From: Puccinia triticina
Taxonomy: Eukaryota; Basidiomycota; Pucciniomycetes; Pucciniales; Pucciniaceae
NCBI RefSeq assembly: GCF_026914185.1
Contig: NC_070566.1
Span: 868,001-932,000 of the forward strand
Direction of reading: 5' to 3'
Length of the DNA stretch: 64,000 nucleotides
In this document: piece after piece, positions 36,008 to 47,202 of the stretch
How positions within the stretch are numbered: position 1 is the first letter of the stretch
Layout of the letters: every line of letters starts with the position of its first letter
Program-made: the position numbers and the translations under genes
The notes under the pieces: model-generated
What the model was told of the DNA's origin: nothing
Database searches by the model: none
The model's input: only the letters and a program-made list of their open reading frames with translations

Positions 36008-38214
36008 ATGATAGTGTCGAGGAGAGCACCAACGAGATCCTCCCTCAACACCCTCCGCAATCTCCGCCGGGCCTACTACCTCCGCGCAAGCGAAGACGGA
36101 GCCAACCTCAAACCCTCGGCTGATAAACTTCAACGGGTAAGCATCAGCTATCCATCTAGGCGAGGAAGCAAATAGCTGAAGTACTTCAAGACAAATCCAC
36201 CGTACAAAAACCCAATCATCAGGAACTTATCCTTTCAGTCCTAGAAGCCCACCCCTCCGCTCGAGACTCCAGGCTATACCTCAAATCATTTGCTCCCACA
36301 TCGAAGAAGATAGCCAAAACCCCATCCGCTTCAAACCCCAAGTCCCCAAGTCATGACACCTTCAATCCTGGATTCCCTACCGGCGAAGCTATGCCTACCA
36401 CCGCCACCCTAGCCGCTTCAAGCTCATCATCCACCTTCGTCCAACCCACCCAATCAAACACCAGCCGCAAGACTCAAAACCGCGACCTGACCCAGCTGAT
36501 TCTATCCACACCCAATCACCACACCGGCCTCATCAAGATCCAAGGCCCGTTTACCGATCGACAGCTACAGAGCATCGTGGATGGAGTCATCTATCTCAAA
36601 ACACTCGGTCTCATGTCCATCATCGTCTTAGACGATGAAGCCTGGCATTACCCTTCATACACCAGTCTGACTGCCAAATCCAAGCCACCTGCCATCCTTC
36701 ATTCGATCAACCCATCCGAAAACCGTCGCCAGGCTATCGGGCGCGAGACCGCCAGATTGTCAGCAATGCTCGAGAGTCGGGGTGGTCAAAGTCGGCCGAT
36801 CTACGAGGGTGTTTTGAGACTGACGGACGATCGTAATCAGGATGGCGATGGCCTCGACCTGCACATTGACAATCTGGACGTACTCAAATCAGCTATCAAA
36901 AATCGGGAAATCCCAATCATCCCGCCCATTGCCATCAATTCGTCTTGCGCAACCATATGTATCTCGGCCGATGAAGTCGTCAAGTCTCTGGCCAAGGGTC
37001 TTGCGGCAGTTGGTAGAAGTCCTGATACCCTCAATCACTCAATCGATCCGCTCACTGCATATCACGGCCAATCTGCCTCCGTCCGATCAGAGACCGAGCA
37101 ACAAGATATCAACCCGGTGGACACAGACCGGCTTGCAGAAGAGGAAGAAGATGAACTTGACTTGACTCCTCTCAGACTGATGATCATCAATCAAGAGGGT
37201 GGGATCCCCTCTCCAGCTCGAAACGGACATCCACATCTGTCGATCAACCTTGCCTCAGAATACGAATTCATCAACGAAACATTCCGCTGGGCCGATTCTC
37301 ATCCGACCTCCCTCGCGAACCTTTCGATGGCCAAATCCTGTCTCAAGTATCTACCCAACGAGAGCAGCGCAATCATCGTCTCTCATCGCTCACCCAAAAG
37401 CTTGATCGCCAATCTGATCACCAACAAACCCGCCCACTCCCCCAGCCTCAAGCACTCCATCCTCCTCAACCATGCACGAGATATCGGACTGGCTACACCC
37501 ACGCTGATCCGCAAGGGACTGCCGATCAAAGTCATCAGAGGCGTCGACAATCTCGATCTATCCAAACTCAAAGATCTCTTGGAAAAATCATTCAAGAAAA
37601 CGTTGGACCATCAGCGGTACTTCGAGCGGCTCAAAACTTCGCTAAGGTTTGTGATTCTTGCGGGCGACTACCAGGCCGCGGCGATCGTGACAGATGAGCG
37701 GGAGAAGGGATGCTCGACGGAAGATTCAGAGGGAACGCCGGAGCCGATTGTATATCTGGACAAATTTGCGGTCCTGCCATCCTTACAAGGCGAAGGGATT
37801 GTTGACTTCTTGTGGGGGGCGTTGAGAGATGAATCGTTCGGGCTGGGCAACCTAGATGCGTTGAACAACAACGGCGGGCTGAGCGGGTTAGGCGAGCCGG
37901 TGGACCTCGTCTGGCGGTCACGGACGGACAACCCCGTGAACCGGTGGTACTTCGAACGCTCGAACGGGTTCATCAAGCTCCCCCCTCTCCCAGCTCCAAC
38001 TCCGACTCCAAATTCGTCCGCCAAAAGACCCAACTTCAGCCTGTTTTGGTGTGCCGCCGATCACCCGGCTCCTCTTGACATCAAGCACAACCATTCTGCT
38101 CCCAACACTTCTCGAGATCCTTCTTCGTCCCCTCTCATCGACATCCTGCGATCCACTAAACTTCAGACTTGGTGTCGCGTTATCAACCAGATTCCTAGCT
38201 GCTGGACGTCTTGA
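36008..38214 (+). CDS. ARG2: Mitochondrial N-acetylglutamate synthase (ARG2 type)
   Basis: First enzyme of arginine/ornithine biosynthesis, acetylating glutamate with acetyl-CoA in mitochondria. Two exons, 36008-36136 and 36223-38214, joined by an 86-bp intron (gtaagc ... atcatcag), give 706 aa, the usual size for fungal Arg2. The N-terminus is Arg/Ser-rich without acids (MIVSRRAPTRSSLNTLRNLR), a good mitochondrial presequence. Middle: an amino-acid-kinase-like region (HTGLIKIQGPFTDRQLQSIV ... LMSIIVLDDEAWH; NLSMAKSCLKYLPNESSAII). C-terminus: the NAT acetyltransferase domain with LRFVILAGDYQAAAIVTDE, IVYLDKFAVLPSLQGEGIVD, VDLVWRSRTDNPVNRWYFER and FSLFWC. An acceptor at 36175 would add 16 residues but needs a 39-nt intron, so it was not chosen. 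The kinase active site is not expected to be functional in this family. Confidence 0.93.
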
Positions 38215-38847
38215 CCCCCTCTTTCAATTCCCATCGCATCTCCCTTTCTTCTTCTTTAACTCCTTGGGCATCAAACAGCTTCGGCTATTTTCTTCTTGTT
38301 CATTTACCCTGGTGTATTCTAAATATCCATCCAAAAATAACGGAATACTCACATAATGCAGAATTAAAAGCTAACATTCAGGGACCAAGAAAAGCATCTC
38401 CCCATTTATTTTTATGTATCACATAGGTCTCTCTTTTTCTCGCACGTTACTATACCCTTTCTTCACTTCGGCCCTATCCTAACTTGTATAATACCTAGTT
38501 CGCTTTGTCTTCTGCAGGATAATGAACCACACAAATTAGCCAAAACACGCCAAGATTGCACATCTCATCGAAGTAACATAGTATGTGTGTTTTGATCGCA
38601 TGATGTCAATGCAGAAGTGTTTCCTTTCTCCATTGGGGGTCTCGTGACACGCGCGCGCTGGTTGGTTGCGCCCGGCGTTGCTCATGGTGAATGCATTTCT
38701 CCGAGAATGTAGCTGAATGCATAACGTGGGCGGGACCCACAAGTTGGCCGGGAATCAGAGGGGGTCGGAATGAACCCGAGACAGGTCCCGCATCTCGCAG
38801 CAATCCTGACCCACATGCTGGCCGCGAGGCTGCGCCTGCCTGGAGGG
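38215..38847. other. NAGS 3' flank
   Basis: AT-rich 3' flank, then GC-rich sequence leading to the TATA motif at 38848. No coding region recognised. Confidence 0.4.
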
Positions 38848-38857
38848 TATATAAGGC
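38848..38857 (+). promoter_or_regulatory. TATA-box-like motif ahead of a short spliced unit
   Basis: TATATAAGG lies about 40 bp upstream of ATGACCAAA, which is followed by a strong splice donor (38897, GTGAGT) and an acceptor ctctcacag at 38977. Splicing would leave only a 10-codon frame, so this may be a non-coding or leader transcript. Confidence 0.35.
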
Positions 38858-39538
38858 GGCCCTCTCCCGCACCTAACTGCTCTCCTCATGACCAAAGTGA
38901 GTACCATCTCCCCCCCCAACCTGCACTCGCCAACGAACGCCAACTAACCACCACTCTCCCCCCTTCACCTCTCACAGCTCTTCAGGATCTATTTACAGTA
39001 GATACCCGATCGTTTGTCTCACTAGCTCAATTGAGCCACAGTGTTTCTAAGTGACGATGATTCGAAGTTGTCTGTTTCATTGAGCGAGAACCGTCTGTCG
39101 ATCTCGGTCGACAGACTCGATGACCTTGGGCTGCCCTCCACCTCCTCGTCCCTCTGGGGACTTGGCTTGTCGTGCTCGCTTGTCGTCCCACCGGACTTCA
39201 AGCTGGCTGTGGGAGTGGCCGGAAACAGAAACTCTTCTGAACTTACCCTTGTGATAATCCGTTTCTACTGTGAATAGTTTGTTCCTTGCAAAATTGTTTG
39301 ATCGTATCTCCGTGTAATTGGCATTTTATTCACTGTCTGTTGGCAAGAACAACATGAGAGAATCCTACGGTATTAGCGTCTCGAAAAGCAGTTTTTCGGC
39401 CGGAAACCTGCCTTTGTTACAGGAAAGACTTTCCCCTCAGAAACGTCTACTACAGCACCCGTTTCTGGGGGAATCCAGTAATCAATTGCCTTCAGGAACC
39501 ACCAATGCACAAAAACAGGTCTGAACCTGCTTCCTCAA

Positions 39539-40281
39539 CTAGCTTAACACAAGTCCCCTCCGAGGAGGCACGAAGCGCCTCCGAAGGAGGGGCTTGAATA
39601 TTATGTCCCAAATTTTGCGTGAGGGCAACCAGCCATTTGGCTGAGGAACACATTACAACCCCCAAATCACCCACAAGCACTCTGATTCTGGTCACGCCTC
39701 TCAGACCATTGAAAAGCTTGTGATTTTTTGGTATATGTACGGCCCTCAAAGCTCAAGGTTTCCATAGCATTAGGAAGCTAGGGGAATGGATAAGTATTCG
39801 ACATTGGAGCAATCCACCCAATGCAGGCCCAGATAAGTTCTTGGATAGATCCGGTCCTTATTGCATACACGGCATAAGGCATACAAGCTGGAGAGTAATT
39901 TCAAATTTTCTATTAAAATTGTAAATTGATGCTTTAAAAACCGTGAGACTTTCCGTGATCCGAGAAAAACAGAATCCAAAGGGTCATCAAACTTTGCTTT
40001 ACCAAACCTGTAAGTGCCCTTGCCAAAAAAGCTGCTGAGCAGCTTATTTATGGCCAAATTTTCCCAAATAAAAAGCAGGAGATGCCCAAGATGGGCAGCT
40101 ACAACTTCCCCTCAAGGCATTTGAGAAAGACTTGTGGTTTATTTTTAATTGGGTGTTGAGTTTATTTTTTAGCATTTCCCTGCCAAATTTTGGATGTCCT
40201 CAGCCCGGGGGTCCGACTTTACACGTAAGCCTCTCCTTCGGAGACGCTTCGCGCCTCCTTGGAGAGGCTTAGTTAAGCTCG
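39539..40281. mobile_element. Hairpin-ended TIR element, copy 1 (Mutator-like TSD)
   Basis: 743 bp with ends CTAGCTTAAC ... GTTAAGCTCG, flanked by the 9-bp duplication CTTCCTCAA (39530-39538 and 40282-40290). Just inside each end is a GC-rich hairpin: left CAAGTCCCCTCC...GGAGGGGCTTG, right TAAGCCTCTCC...GGAGAGGCTTA. Next to the hairpins, facing inward, lies a conserved segment resembling ATGTCCCAAATTTTG. No transposase; the interior is unrelated to other copies. Confidence 0.85.
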
Positions 40282-40414
40282 CTTCCTCAAGCAATTTCTA
40301 CACTTGCGGTGCCCGCCCGCCCAGTCCCACCTCTCGGATGATACAACACTCTCATCCCACACCGGATAGTGCTGGGAGTGATACAAAGTATTGGTCTGCA
40401 AGGAGCTCTGTCCT

Positions 40415-41091
40415 CTAACTTAACAAAGTCCCTCCTCTGCTGGGAGTGGGGAGCAGAGTGAACCCGACTGCAGGGAGGGACTTAGGACTAAAGTGGGGGT
40501 CGTGGCGCGTAGAGAATCTCGGAAAAGTGTGGTTCAGCTTACACAGGCCGTAGCTTGCTCGTTTTGCGAGCTACATATGAGTTCCCAGGCATCAATAGAT
40601 TCTCCGGCATCCCGGCTATCTTCCTGTTGACTCGGAATTTTAGCAGATCTGTTCAAACAAAAAAGAAACAATGAAGAAGCCAGACAAAAACTGGCTGTGC
40701 TCGGACCCCCGGGCTCAAGCACCGCGTGAGATGTGGGTGTTTCTGGCTTGCCTTGACTTGCTTCAAAAATCTACAAAAAATCTTCCGGTCGGTTGGGTGA
40801 GGGGACAATCAGCTCTAAAAATTGGCGCCATCGACGAGCTTCTAAGTTCCTGTAGCTGGGACGGACAGCATCAAAGCTGTAGGCTGTAAAATTCAAAGAG
40901 TGTGTTTTTGCCGCTTTTTGGTGGGTGGCCTACGCGCCACGACCCCCACATTAGGCGTAAGTCCTTCCCTGCGGGAGGGGTGGCTTCGCCACCAGCCAAA
41001 CTTAAGCTCCACCCAAATGAGATATCCCCCGTACCACCACCCAAACTCCGAACTCCAACCTCCCGCATCGGGAGGGACTTTGATAAGTTAG
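40415..41091. mobile_element. Hairpin-ended TIR element, copy 2
   Basis: 677 bp, ends CTAACTTAAC ... GATAAGTTAG, exact 9-bp duplication CTCTGTCCT (40406-40414 and 41092-41100). Left hairpin arms AAGTCCCTCC (40426) and GGGAGGGACTT (40473); right hairpin between about 40958 and 41080. Non-autonomous. Confidence 0.88.
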
Positions 41092-41116
41092 CTCTGTCCT
41101 CCTCCCAGACTACACC

Positions 41117-42495
41117 CGAACTTAGTCAGTCCTCCCTTCTGAGTTGGCAGGCTGGCGCCCCTTGCGCAAAGCGCGAGCCTCCAAAGGAGGGACTTCGGAG
41201 TAAGCAGGGAAATTTGGCGTGAGCGCTGAGGACCACCTCCAACCATTTGGCTGGTGTCAAACTTCAACACCACACTAAATTTGCCTCCTGCGGGCCAATC
41301 AGGCTGCCCTGGTGCCAGATTGAAGGCCTGCATCTTGCCTTCAATCCTAACTTAACAAAGTCCCTCTATTTGAGGGGGGACGCTGTCCCGCAGGGACCCT
41401 CCAAAGGAGGGACTTACACCCAATGTCCAAGTTTGGGCTGACAGAATCAGAAATATGATGTTTTTCAAACGTTTCTGGCTTCACCCTTTCCCATTGGGCA
41501 GCAAAGGTTTGGGGGAACAAAAGATTCCCAAGATCAAGGAGAATCTCTCCAAATTTTTCTGAATTTTTTGAGGCCTTCAGAATCCCTCATATCTAATTTT
41601 TGTGACTATCTGTGGTCTGCTTCATCCTATATTACAAAGTTCACACTGTACAGAATCCAAAACTCATGATGTTACAAGGGACATTGCACATCAAGAAGAC
41701 AGGTTGGGGATAGGTGGGTATAGTACATGGATAAAGAAGACTTTGGTCATCATGGAAATCCAAACAATAATGAAATTGGACAGGAAATGGATGGGTGAGA
41801 GCAGTTTTAAAAAAGTCCCCACCAAAAAACCAAATGCTGTCAGCCTGTAAGTCCGTTTAGCGCGTAAGTCCCTCCCTCCGGTTGGCGCAATGCGACCAGT
41901 GTTTTACCACTCCACCTGTAGGAGGGTGGGACTTCGTTAAGTTAGCCTTCAATCCTACATAGATCACATGTCATTAACTCAAACGGTCTTGAAGTTACAA
42001 AGCTTGTAACATCATCTTACCAAGATTCTTGGATTGTCCGTACCTTTCTACATGCAAGGCAAGTACATAAGAGCTAAATACACATGCCAAAGTGTACAGT
42101 TATGGTGGCTTCTGTACTATGTTTTTGTCACAGTACAGGTAGGATACAGCAAGTTTATTGGATAGTGGAGTGTACAGGAGTGAAAAAAAACAAGAGTTTG
42201 ACTTTTGGAAAACAGCTCATCGTTTTTTTTGAAAGGATGTCTAGCACTGCTCTGGGGGGATGGATAGATGATGGATGGATGTCTGGCTGTGCAAGCAGCC
42301 AGGCTACAAGGCCGTGCTACTCATGACCCCGTATGTTGCGTGAAAAATGTGTAGGCATTGATTTAGTGGAATTTGGGTGCTGGCCAGGACTACGGTCTGT
42401 CAGCTCTCACGCCAGAATTTGCCGCTTGGGGGCAAGCCTCTCTGTGAGACAGAGACCCTGTGGTGCTCTCCTCCAGAGAGGCTTGGTTAAGCTTG
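41117..42495. mobile_element. Hairpin-ended TIR element, copy 3 (host of nested copy 4)
   Basis: Ends CGAACTTAGT ... GTTAAGCTTG with exact 9-bp duplication GACTACACC (41108-41116 and 42496-42504). Removing the nested copy at 41347-41945 and one of its duplications leaves about 771 bp, matching the size of the other copies. It carries the same hairpin arms (CAGTCCTCCC...GGAGGGACTT at left; GCCTCTCTG...CAGAGAGGCTTGG at right). Confidence 0.85.
41347..41945. mobile_element. Hairpin-ended TIR element, copy 4, nested in copy 3
   Basis: 599 bp, ends CTAACTTAAC ... GTTAAGTTAG with exact 9-bp duplication CCTTCAATC (41338-41346 and 41946-41954). Left hairpin AAGTCCCTC...GGAGGGACTT, right hairpin TAAGTCCCTCC...GGTGGGACTT. 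It is inserted in copy 3, so it transposed later. Confidence 0.88.
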
Positions 42496-42510
42496 GACTA
42501 CACCACAGTC

Positions 42511-43245
42511 CTAACTTAACACAAGTCCCCCCTGGTGGGAGGCTTGCTGTGGCTAGCCGCAAAGCGGCCCCTCCCGCAGGGAGGGACTTGTGCGTAATGT
42601 CAAAATTTTGGCTGGGAAAGAAATCACAAATGGCTGGAGGGAAAATATTAAGCCTCAGCCAGCCTCCCCCTTGGGTCCTGTGGACCTGCCCCAGGGCCAA
42701 AAGATACTTCTGGACCTCAGCTTTCATTTGGCACTGGTCTCATCTCCTCAATCCAAACCATTTGCACTGTACTAATGTTTTAAAAATAAAAAAACATGAA
42801 GAAATGTAAACTAAGGATGCACAACCATCATGCCTGGTGGATCCTGGATCCGCAAGCCTGCAGATCCTACACATGTAGTGTTGCATTTTGTTGCAGATAG
42901 GAAATTCAATTGTGCATATTATCAGAAAATCCAAAAATGGATCTTCAGAGCAATGTAATATCCTTCAGGGTTCCTTTGACCTTCAAAACGGATTCCTTCA
43001 ATCAGTTTTGGAGCTTTTTGCTCAAAATTTTTGGTGAGGGTGCGCATCAGCACTGCCAATGAAACTGTCTTATCAGTTTTTTTGTACATATTTTGCTGAT
43101 TTTTAAATAATTATTTAGTGGTTTTGGGGTTGAATATCCTTCCTTTCCCTGCCAGACTTCAGACATTAGGCATAAGCCTCTCCTGCGGAGAGCCCTCCGG
43201 GCAGGGTCCCCCGGACCCTCCGTTTGAGAGGCTTAGTTAAGCTAG
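42511..43245. mobile_element. Hairpin-ended TIR element, copy 5
   Basis: 735 bp, ends CTAACTTAAC ... GTTAAGCTAG with imperfect flanking repeats CCACAGTC / CCACAGTT. Left hairpin ACAAGTCCCCCC...GGGAGGGACTTGT followed by GCGTAATGTCAAAATTTTGG; right hairpin preceded by ACATTAGGCATAAGCCTCTCC. The target duplication is less certain than in copies 1-4. Confidence 0.78.
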
Positions 43246-43275
43246 CCACAGTTCATCTCAACGTCCTGAGAATGG

Positions 43276-43836
43276 CAAACTTAACTAAAGTCCCTTGAGA
43301 CTTTGGGCCCCCGGGGTGTAGGCTGAACTTGCAAAGCAAGCCTCTGTCAGGAGGGATTACACTGTACCTCCCCACATTGGCACAGCAAGAATGTCACTTT
43401 CATTCCAGTTGTGTCCACAGCTGGTGAACAATTGTGGTCTTGTAGGTCTGATAGCATCCCCTGAGAGAAAGCTACACAAAAAACAACCACCCATTGTGCA
43501 CACAAGCTTCAAGGTGGAGTGGTCAAGTTGCGCACTGCTTGTAATTCCAGCTGTTTGGGGATTTTTGTGGAATTTCTGCAGGTGGCATGATTTTTGCCAA
43601 ACACCTGAAATTATGTAGGTTGGATAGGAAAAATCAGGCCTACAACCTAAGCTATTTTATTCCAAAGAATGTCAAGGGGGCAAGGAATTATAAAGCTTCA
43701 AAAATTCCACCCAGCCAAACTCAGATTCTTGGCACGCCAAGAAGGGGCGATAGCACACAAGTCCCTCCTGCTGAGGGCTGTTGGAGGCTTGCTTCCCAAG
43801 ACACACACCTGCAGCAGAGGGACTTTGTTAAGTTTG
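43276..43836. mobile_element. Hairpin-ended TIR element, copy 6
   Basis: 561 bp, ends CAAACTTAAC ... GTTAAGTTTG with 9-bp flanks TGAGAATGG / TGATAATGG (one mismatch; 43267-43275 and 43837-43845). Hairpins at both ends as in the other copies. Confidence 0.8.
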
Positions 43837-44089
43837 TGATAATGGGGGGTGAGACTCTTTGGTGAACAATTTGCTCCTGCCCAGCAAGCAACGTTCTTGC
43901 ACAGTCAAGACAATTGATACACCAATTGGTTTCTGAGGTTAGGGTTCTACTAACGTTTGGGGAACACTCCCATGAAAGGGTTGAGGAATGTTCCCCAACC
44001 AGCCACTTGCATGTTGGCCAGTGGAAGGATGTTGGCTGACTGCTTTTGGAACATTAAGAGCTTCAGCCAGCACCAACGCACAATGCTCT

Positions 44090-44190
44090 GAAAAGGACAG
44101 GCCCACCATCAGTCTTGAACCACAGACCTGCTCCTTCAGCTGCCTCATGCAAGCCAAAGAGAGGGGGTGATGACCACTGCACCACCATAT
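44090..44190 (-). repeat. tRNA-like (SINE-type) sequence
   Basis: On the minus strand, TGGTGGTGCAGTGGTCATC resembles a Pol III A-box region, and GGTCTGTGGTTCAAGACT, about 55 bp downstream, resembles a B-box / T arm. No complete cloverleaf could be drawn, so a tRNA-derived SINE head or old pseudo-tRNA is likely. Confidence 0.4.
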
Positions 44191-44820
44191 GTTGCAATTG
44201 GCTCTCAACATAGGTATATATATCTCACTGACTGATCTACACATCTGTTTTTTTTTTGCAAAGCCATTCTTTTGAAAAAAGAAACTTCCTCCCAATTTTG
44301 CTCTGAGGCATCAGAGGCTCACAATTCACATCCAGAACATTTTTGGATGAGTGTAAAGTTATCCACTGGGAACGTTGGTATGACATCACAGCCAACATTT
44401 CCCTGATAATCTTTTTAAATGCCCTCCGGACAGTTTTGTCAATTGTCCAGAGAACACTGACCATCTGGTGCATCATCAGGCAAACAGGCATCTTGAGGCC
44501 CAACCTTGCCTCAACAATTCCAGTTGAACATTCTGTAAACGGTTTGAAAACCATTCATAGAATTTTCATGGGACATTCATCCTATTTGCCATTTTTCTGG
44601 GACCGTTGGGCAAGGGTATGTCCTTGGAAAAATTGGCCCAACATTGCAAGAAAATGTGTGTTGAGAGGGGGTTGTCTCAACAGCCTTGGGACCCTCACAC
44701 CCCTCAAACGTCTCCTGGGTTCTGGGAACAACGGACTTGAGCTGTTGTTCTTGGAACAGCAAGATTTCTCCCAATTGCTCCTGTGGTGTACTCTATCATA
44801 TTGGTACAAGAGGAATCCTC

Positions 44821-45110
44821 CCCTTCTTCCTATCCACCTGATACAACTTGATCAGTCCGAGAGGAAGTAGGGGAGTGTTCCCCTGGACCAATACAATGTA
44901 TAGGTGGCCTGAGAGGATCTGTCTCTTCTTCTCCCTCAGATGGAACAACCTACGTAATTCATAACAGGCAAAACCACCCCTTTTTCCTCTCCACCTGATT
45001 TAACTAGATCAGACCAAGAGGAAGAAGGGGTGTGTTCCCCTTGGACCAATACAATGTTTTGGTCTGGGGGATTTGTCTCCCTTTCCCCTCAGACAGAGCA
45101 GTCTGTTCAA
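44821..45110 (+). repeat. Diverged tandem duplication, ~156 bp period
   Basis: Two related ~130-bp blocks (44821-44950 and 44977-45110) share cccttcttcc/cccctttttcc, tccacctgat, gatcag, gaggaag, gtgttcccct and ggaccaatacaatg in the same order. No coding sense. Confidence 0.6.
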
Positions 45111-46094
45111 CCATGGGCCTATACTATACTCTAAAATAACCGGGCCGTTCTGTTATTGTATATGGCTGAGTGTATCACCCTATACTACTAACTGTACTAG
45201 TATTTGGTGTTTTTTTTCTGAAACAAAAAATACAGGTATAGTAATGTGTTTTGCCGCCACACTTAAGCAGGGGTAAACATAAGGCAATGCTATGTGGGCT
45301 CCTGATGATTGTACAGGCAAACCATGCCACATACCTGGTCCTTTCAGTAATGGCACTGGCTTATTTAGGAACACCAGATAGCTCTTGTTCTTTTGAGAAA
45401 TTTTCCTCTGCGGCTGCAGAAATGTGTAGCTCCAGCGGTGGTTGTTTGCTGCCTTCAACTATGTTAATGTCACAATCCGTCAGCAGCCTTATGTGAATTT
45501 GTGGGCATGCTCTCAGGGGACTTTGCTGAGGCTGGAAAGGCTTTGGGTGCTCTGATCCCCAAGCCCAAGAAATAGATAGATTTTCATCCTTATTAAGTAT
45601 TGGTACTGGCCACATCTGGCCAGTATAGTATTGAGATTTTTTTTCATTTCTTCCTTCATTTGGATATAGTATTTTTCAACCTCATGTACTGATAAACGGG
45701 AAAAAAAGTAGCTTCTGCCAAACCCCAAGTATCCAACATGAACATATACAAGAGACATGTAACTGTGAGTTGCTCAGTTCAGTCAAGGAATCTGCTTCAT
45801 CTCTAAGCAGGGATTTTATGACTGGGCATCAGTTCCCTGTTTTGAAGCCCACCACAAGTAAAAACAGCATAACTGTTGAGGGTAATGTGGGTGACACAAG
45901 AGCCAAGAGATATGACAAGATGTCAAGGACATGGTGCTAATACACTATCTCAACAATAAATTACCATGAGAGCCCTGATTCTGGCTATCAAGGGCTTCCT
46001 TCTCCCCTCCCTGGCCTCTCCAAACATCAACCAAGAGGGGGAAGAGGAAGAGGAGCTATTTTGGGGGCTCTTGCATAGGCTCCTGGCCGCCAAG

Positions 46095-46473
46095 TAGAGA
46101 ATGTCAAACAGGTACCTGTCTGATTTTAATGAAACTGCTTCTGAGTGCTTGTGCTCAAATAACATCAAGATGTAACAGTTTCATGAGATGAAGTACCACT
46201 TGGACTTGAGTAAGACACTTAGCTAACTGTCTGGTAAGGCACACATACAAGTACAGATGGCAAATAGTGGACAGGTACCTGCCAACAGGTACCTGTGCGC
46301 TATTTGCCATCTTACCTTGTATGTGTGCCTTACCAGAAAGTTAGCTGAGTGTCATACTCAAGGCCAAGTGGTTCTTCATGAGTTGAAAGTGTCACATATT
46401 AATTTTATTTGATCAAAAGCACTCAGAAGCAGTTGCATTAAAATTAGACAGGTACCTGTTTGACATTCTCTAC
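46095..46473. mobile_element. Palindromic hAT-type MITE, 379 bp
   Basis: The whole element is an imperfect palindrome centred near 46283. It begins TAGAGAATGTCAAACAGGTA and ends with the complement. An exact 8-bp duplication CCGCCAAG flanks it (46087-46094 and 46474-46481). TAGAGA-type ends plus 8-bp duplication indicate hAT origin. No ORF of interest. Confidence 0.88.
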
Positions 46474-46481
46474 CGCCAAGC

Positions 46482-47194
46482 CAAACTTACTAAGCATCCC
46501 TCTGCCATCCACTGTAGTTTCCCAACCCAGCCAAGAGCCCATTGAATCTGTCTTAGGACTTTGTCACTAACAATGGCAAAAGCAGATAAAGTCCTAACAA
46601 TGATCAGTGCCTTGCTGTCTATAATGGAACTTGTGTACTATTTTGAATAACAATTAAAGAAGTGTAAATTTTAGCCAATGTTTTTTTACCCTTAAAAGGT
46701 TGCGCAATGGATTCATTATTATTCAGATAGATTTGCTTCCTGCAATCTGAGGAATCTGAATATAATCCTCTGTGGGTCATACAATCTATGTAGGCTCAAG
46801 CTGATCAAATTATGAGAGCTGTGGTGTTCTTGGGATCGGGGTATACATAACCTTATCCAAGTGGTTGAGTGTTTTGTTCCTTTTTATCATGAACTTTTAG
46901 CAATTTTTTGGCATCAGAACATGAGTTCTATGGGGTGTGAACTAGTAGGTATTATGACTACCACACATCCCTTAAATCTCAGGTTCTGAAGCCAGAAAAT
47001 TGCTAAAAATTTCAGGGTACTTATAATATGCATATTTGAAAGTTTCCTGAAGTTTTTAGACTGCTGTGACATGTAACAAAAAACCTATCCAATTAGAGAT
47101 ATGTTTCCTATTAAGACTACCGCACACCCCTTATATCTCACGTTTTTATGCCACCCCCTTGCTCAAAATTTCAGGGCCCAGAGAAAATACAGAG
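46482..47194. other. Intergenic with dispersed-repeat segment
   Basis: Unique AT-rich DNA, then from about 47010 a segment (gaagtttttagactg ... gtaacaaaaaa...cctattaagac) that reappears as a direct repeat after the foldback element (about 48995-49075). Confidence 0.45.
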
Positions 47195-47202
47195 TTTAAA
47201 AA

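Larger units (their letters stand above)
43846..46086. other. Repeat-derived intergenic DNA
   Basis: 2.2 kb without a supported gene. Contains the tRNA-like sequence near 44090-44190, a two-copy tandem duplication at 44821-45110, and short ORFs with no family match. Confidence 0.4.

Noticed and set aside
43939..44870. ORFs on both strands (105-175 codons)
   Set aside because: Several overlapping frames with no recognisable domain, lying in repeat-derived sequence with a tRNA-like fragment and a tandem duplication.
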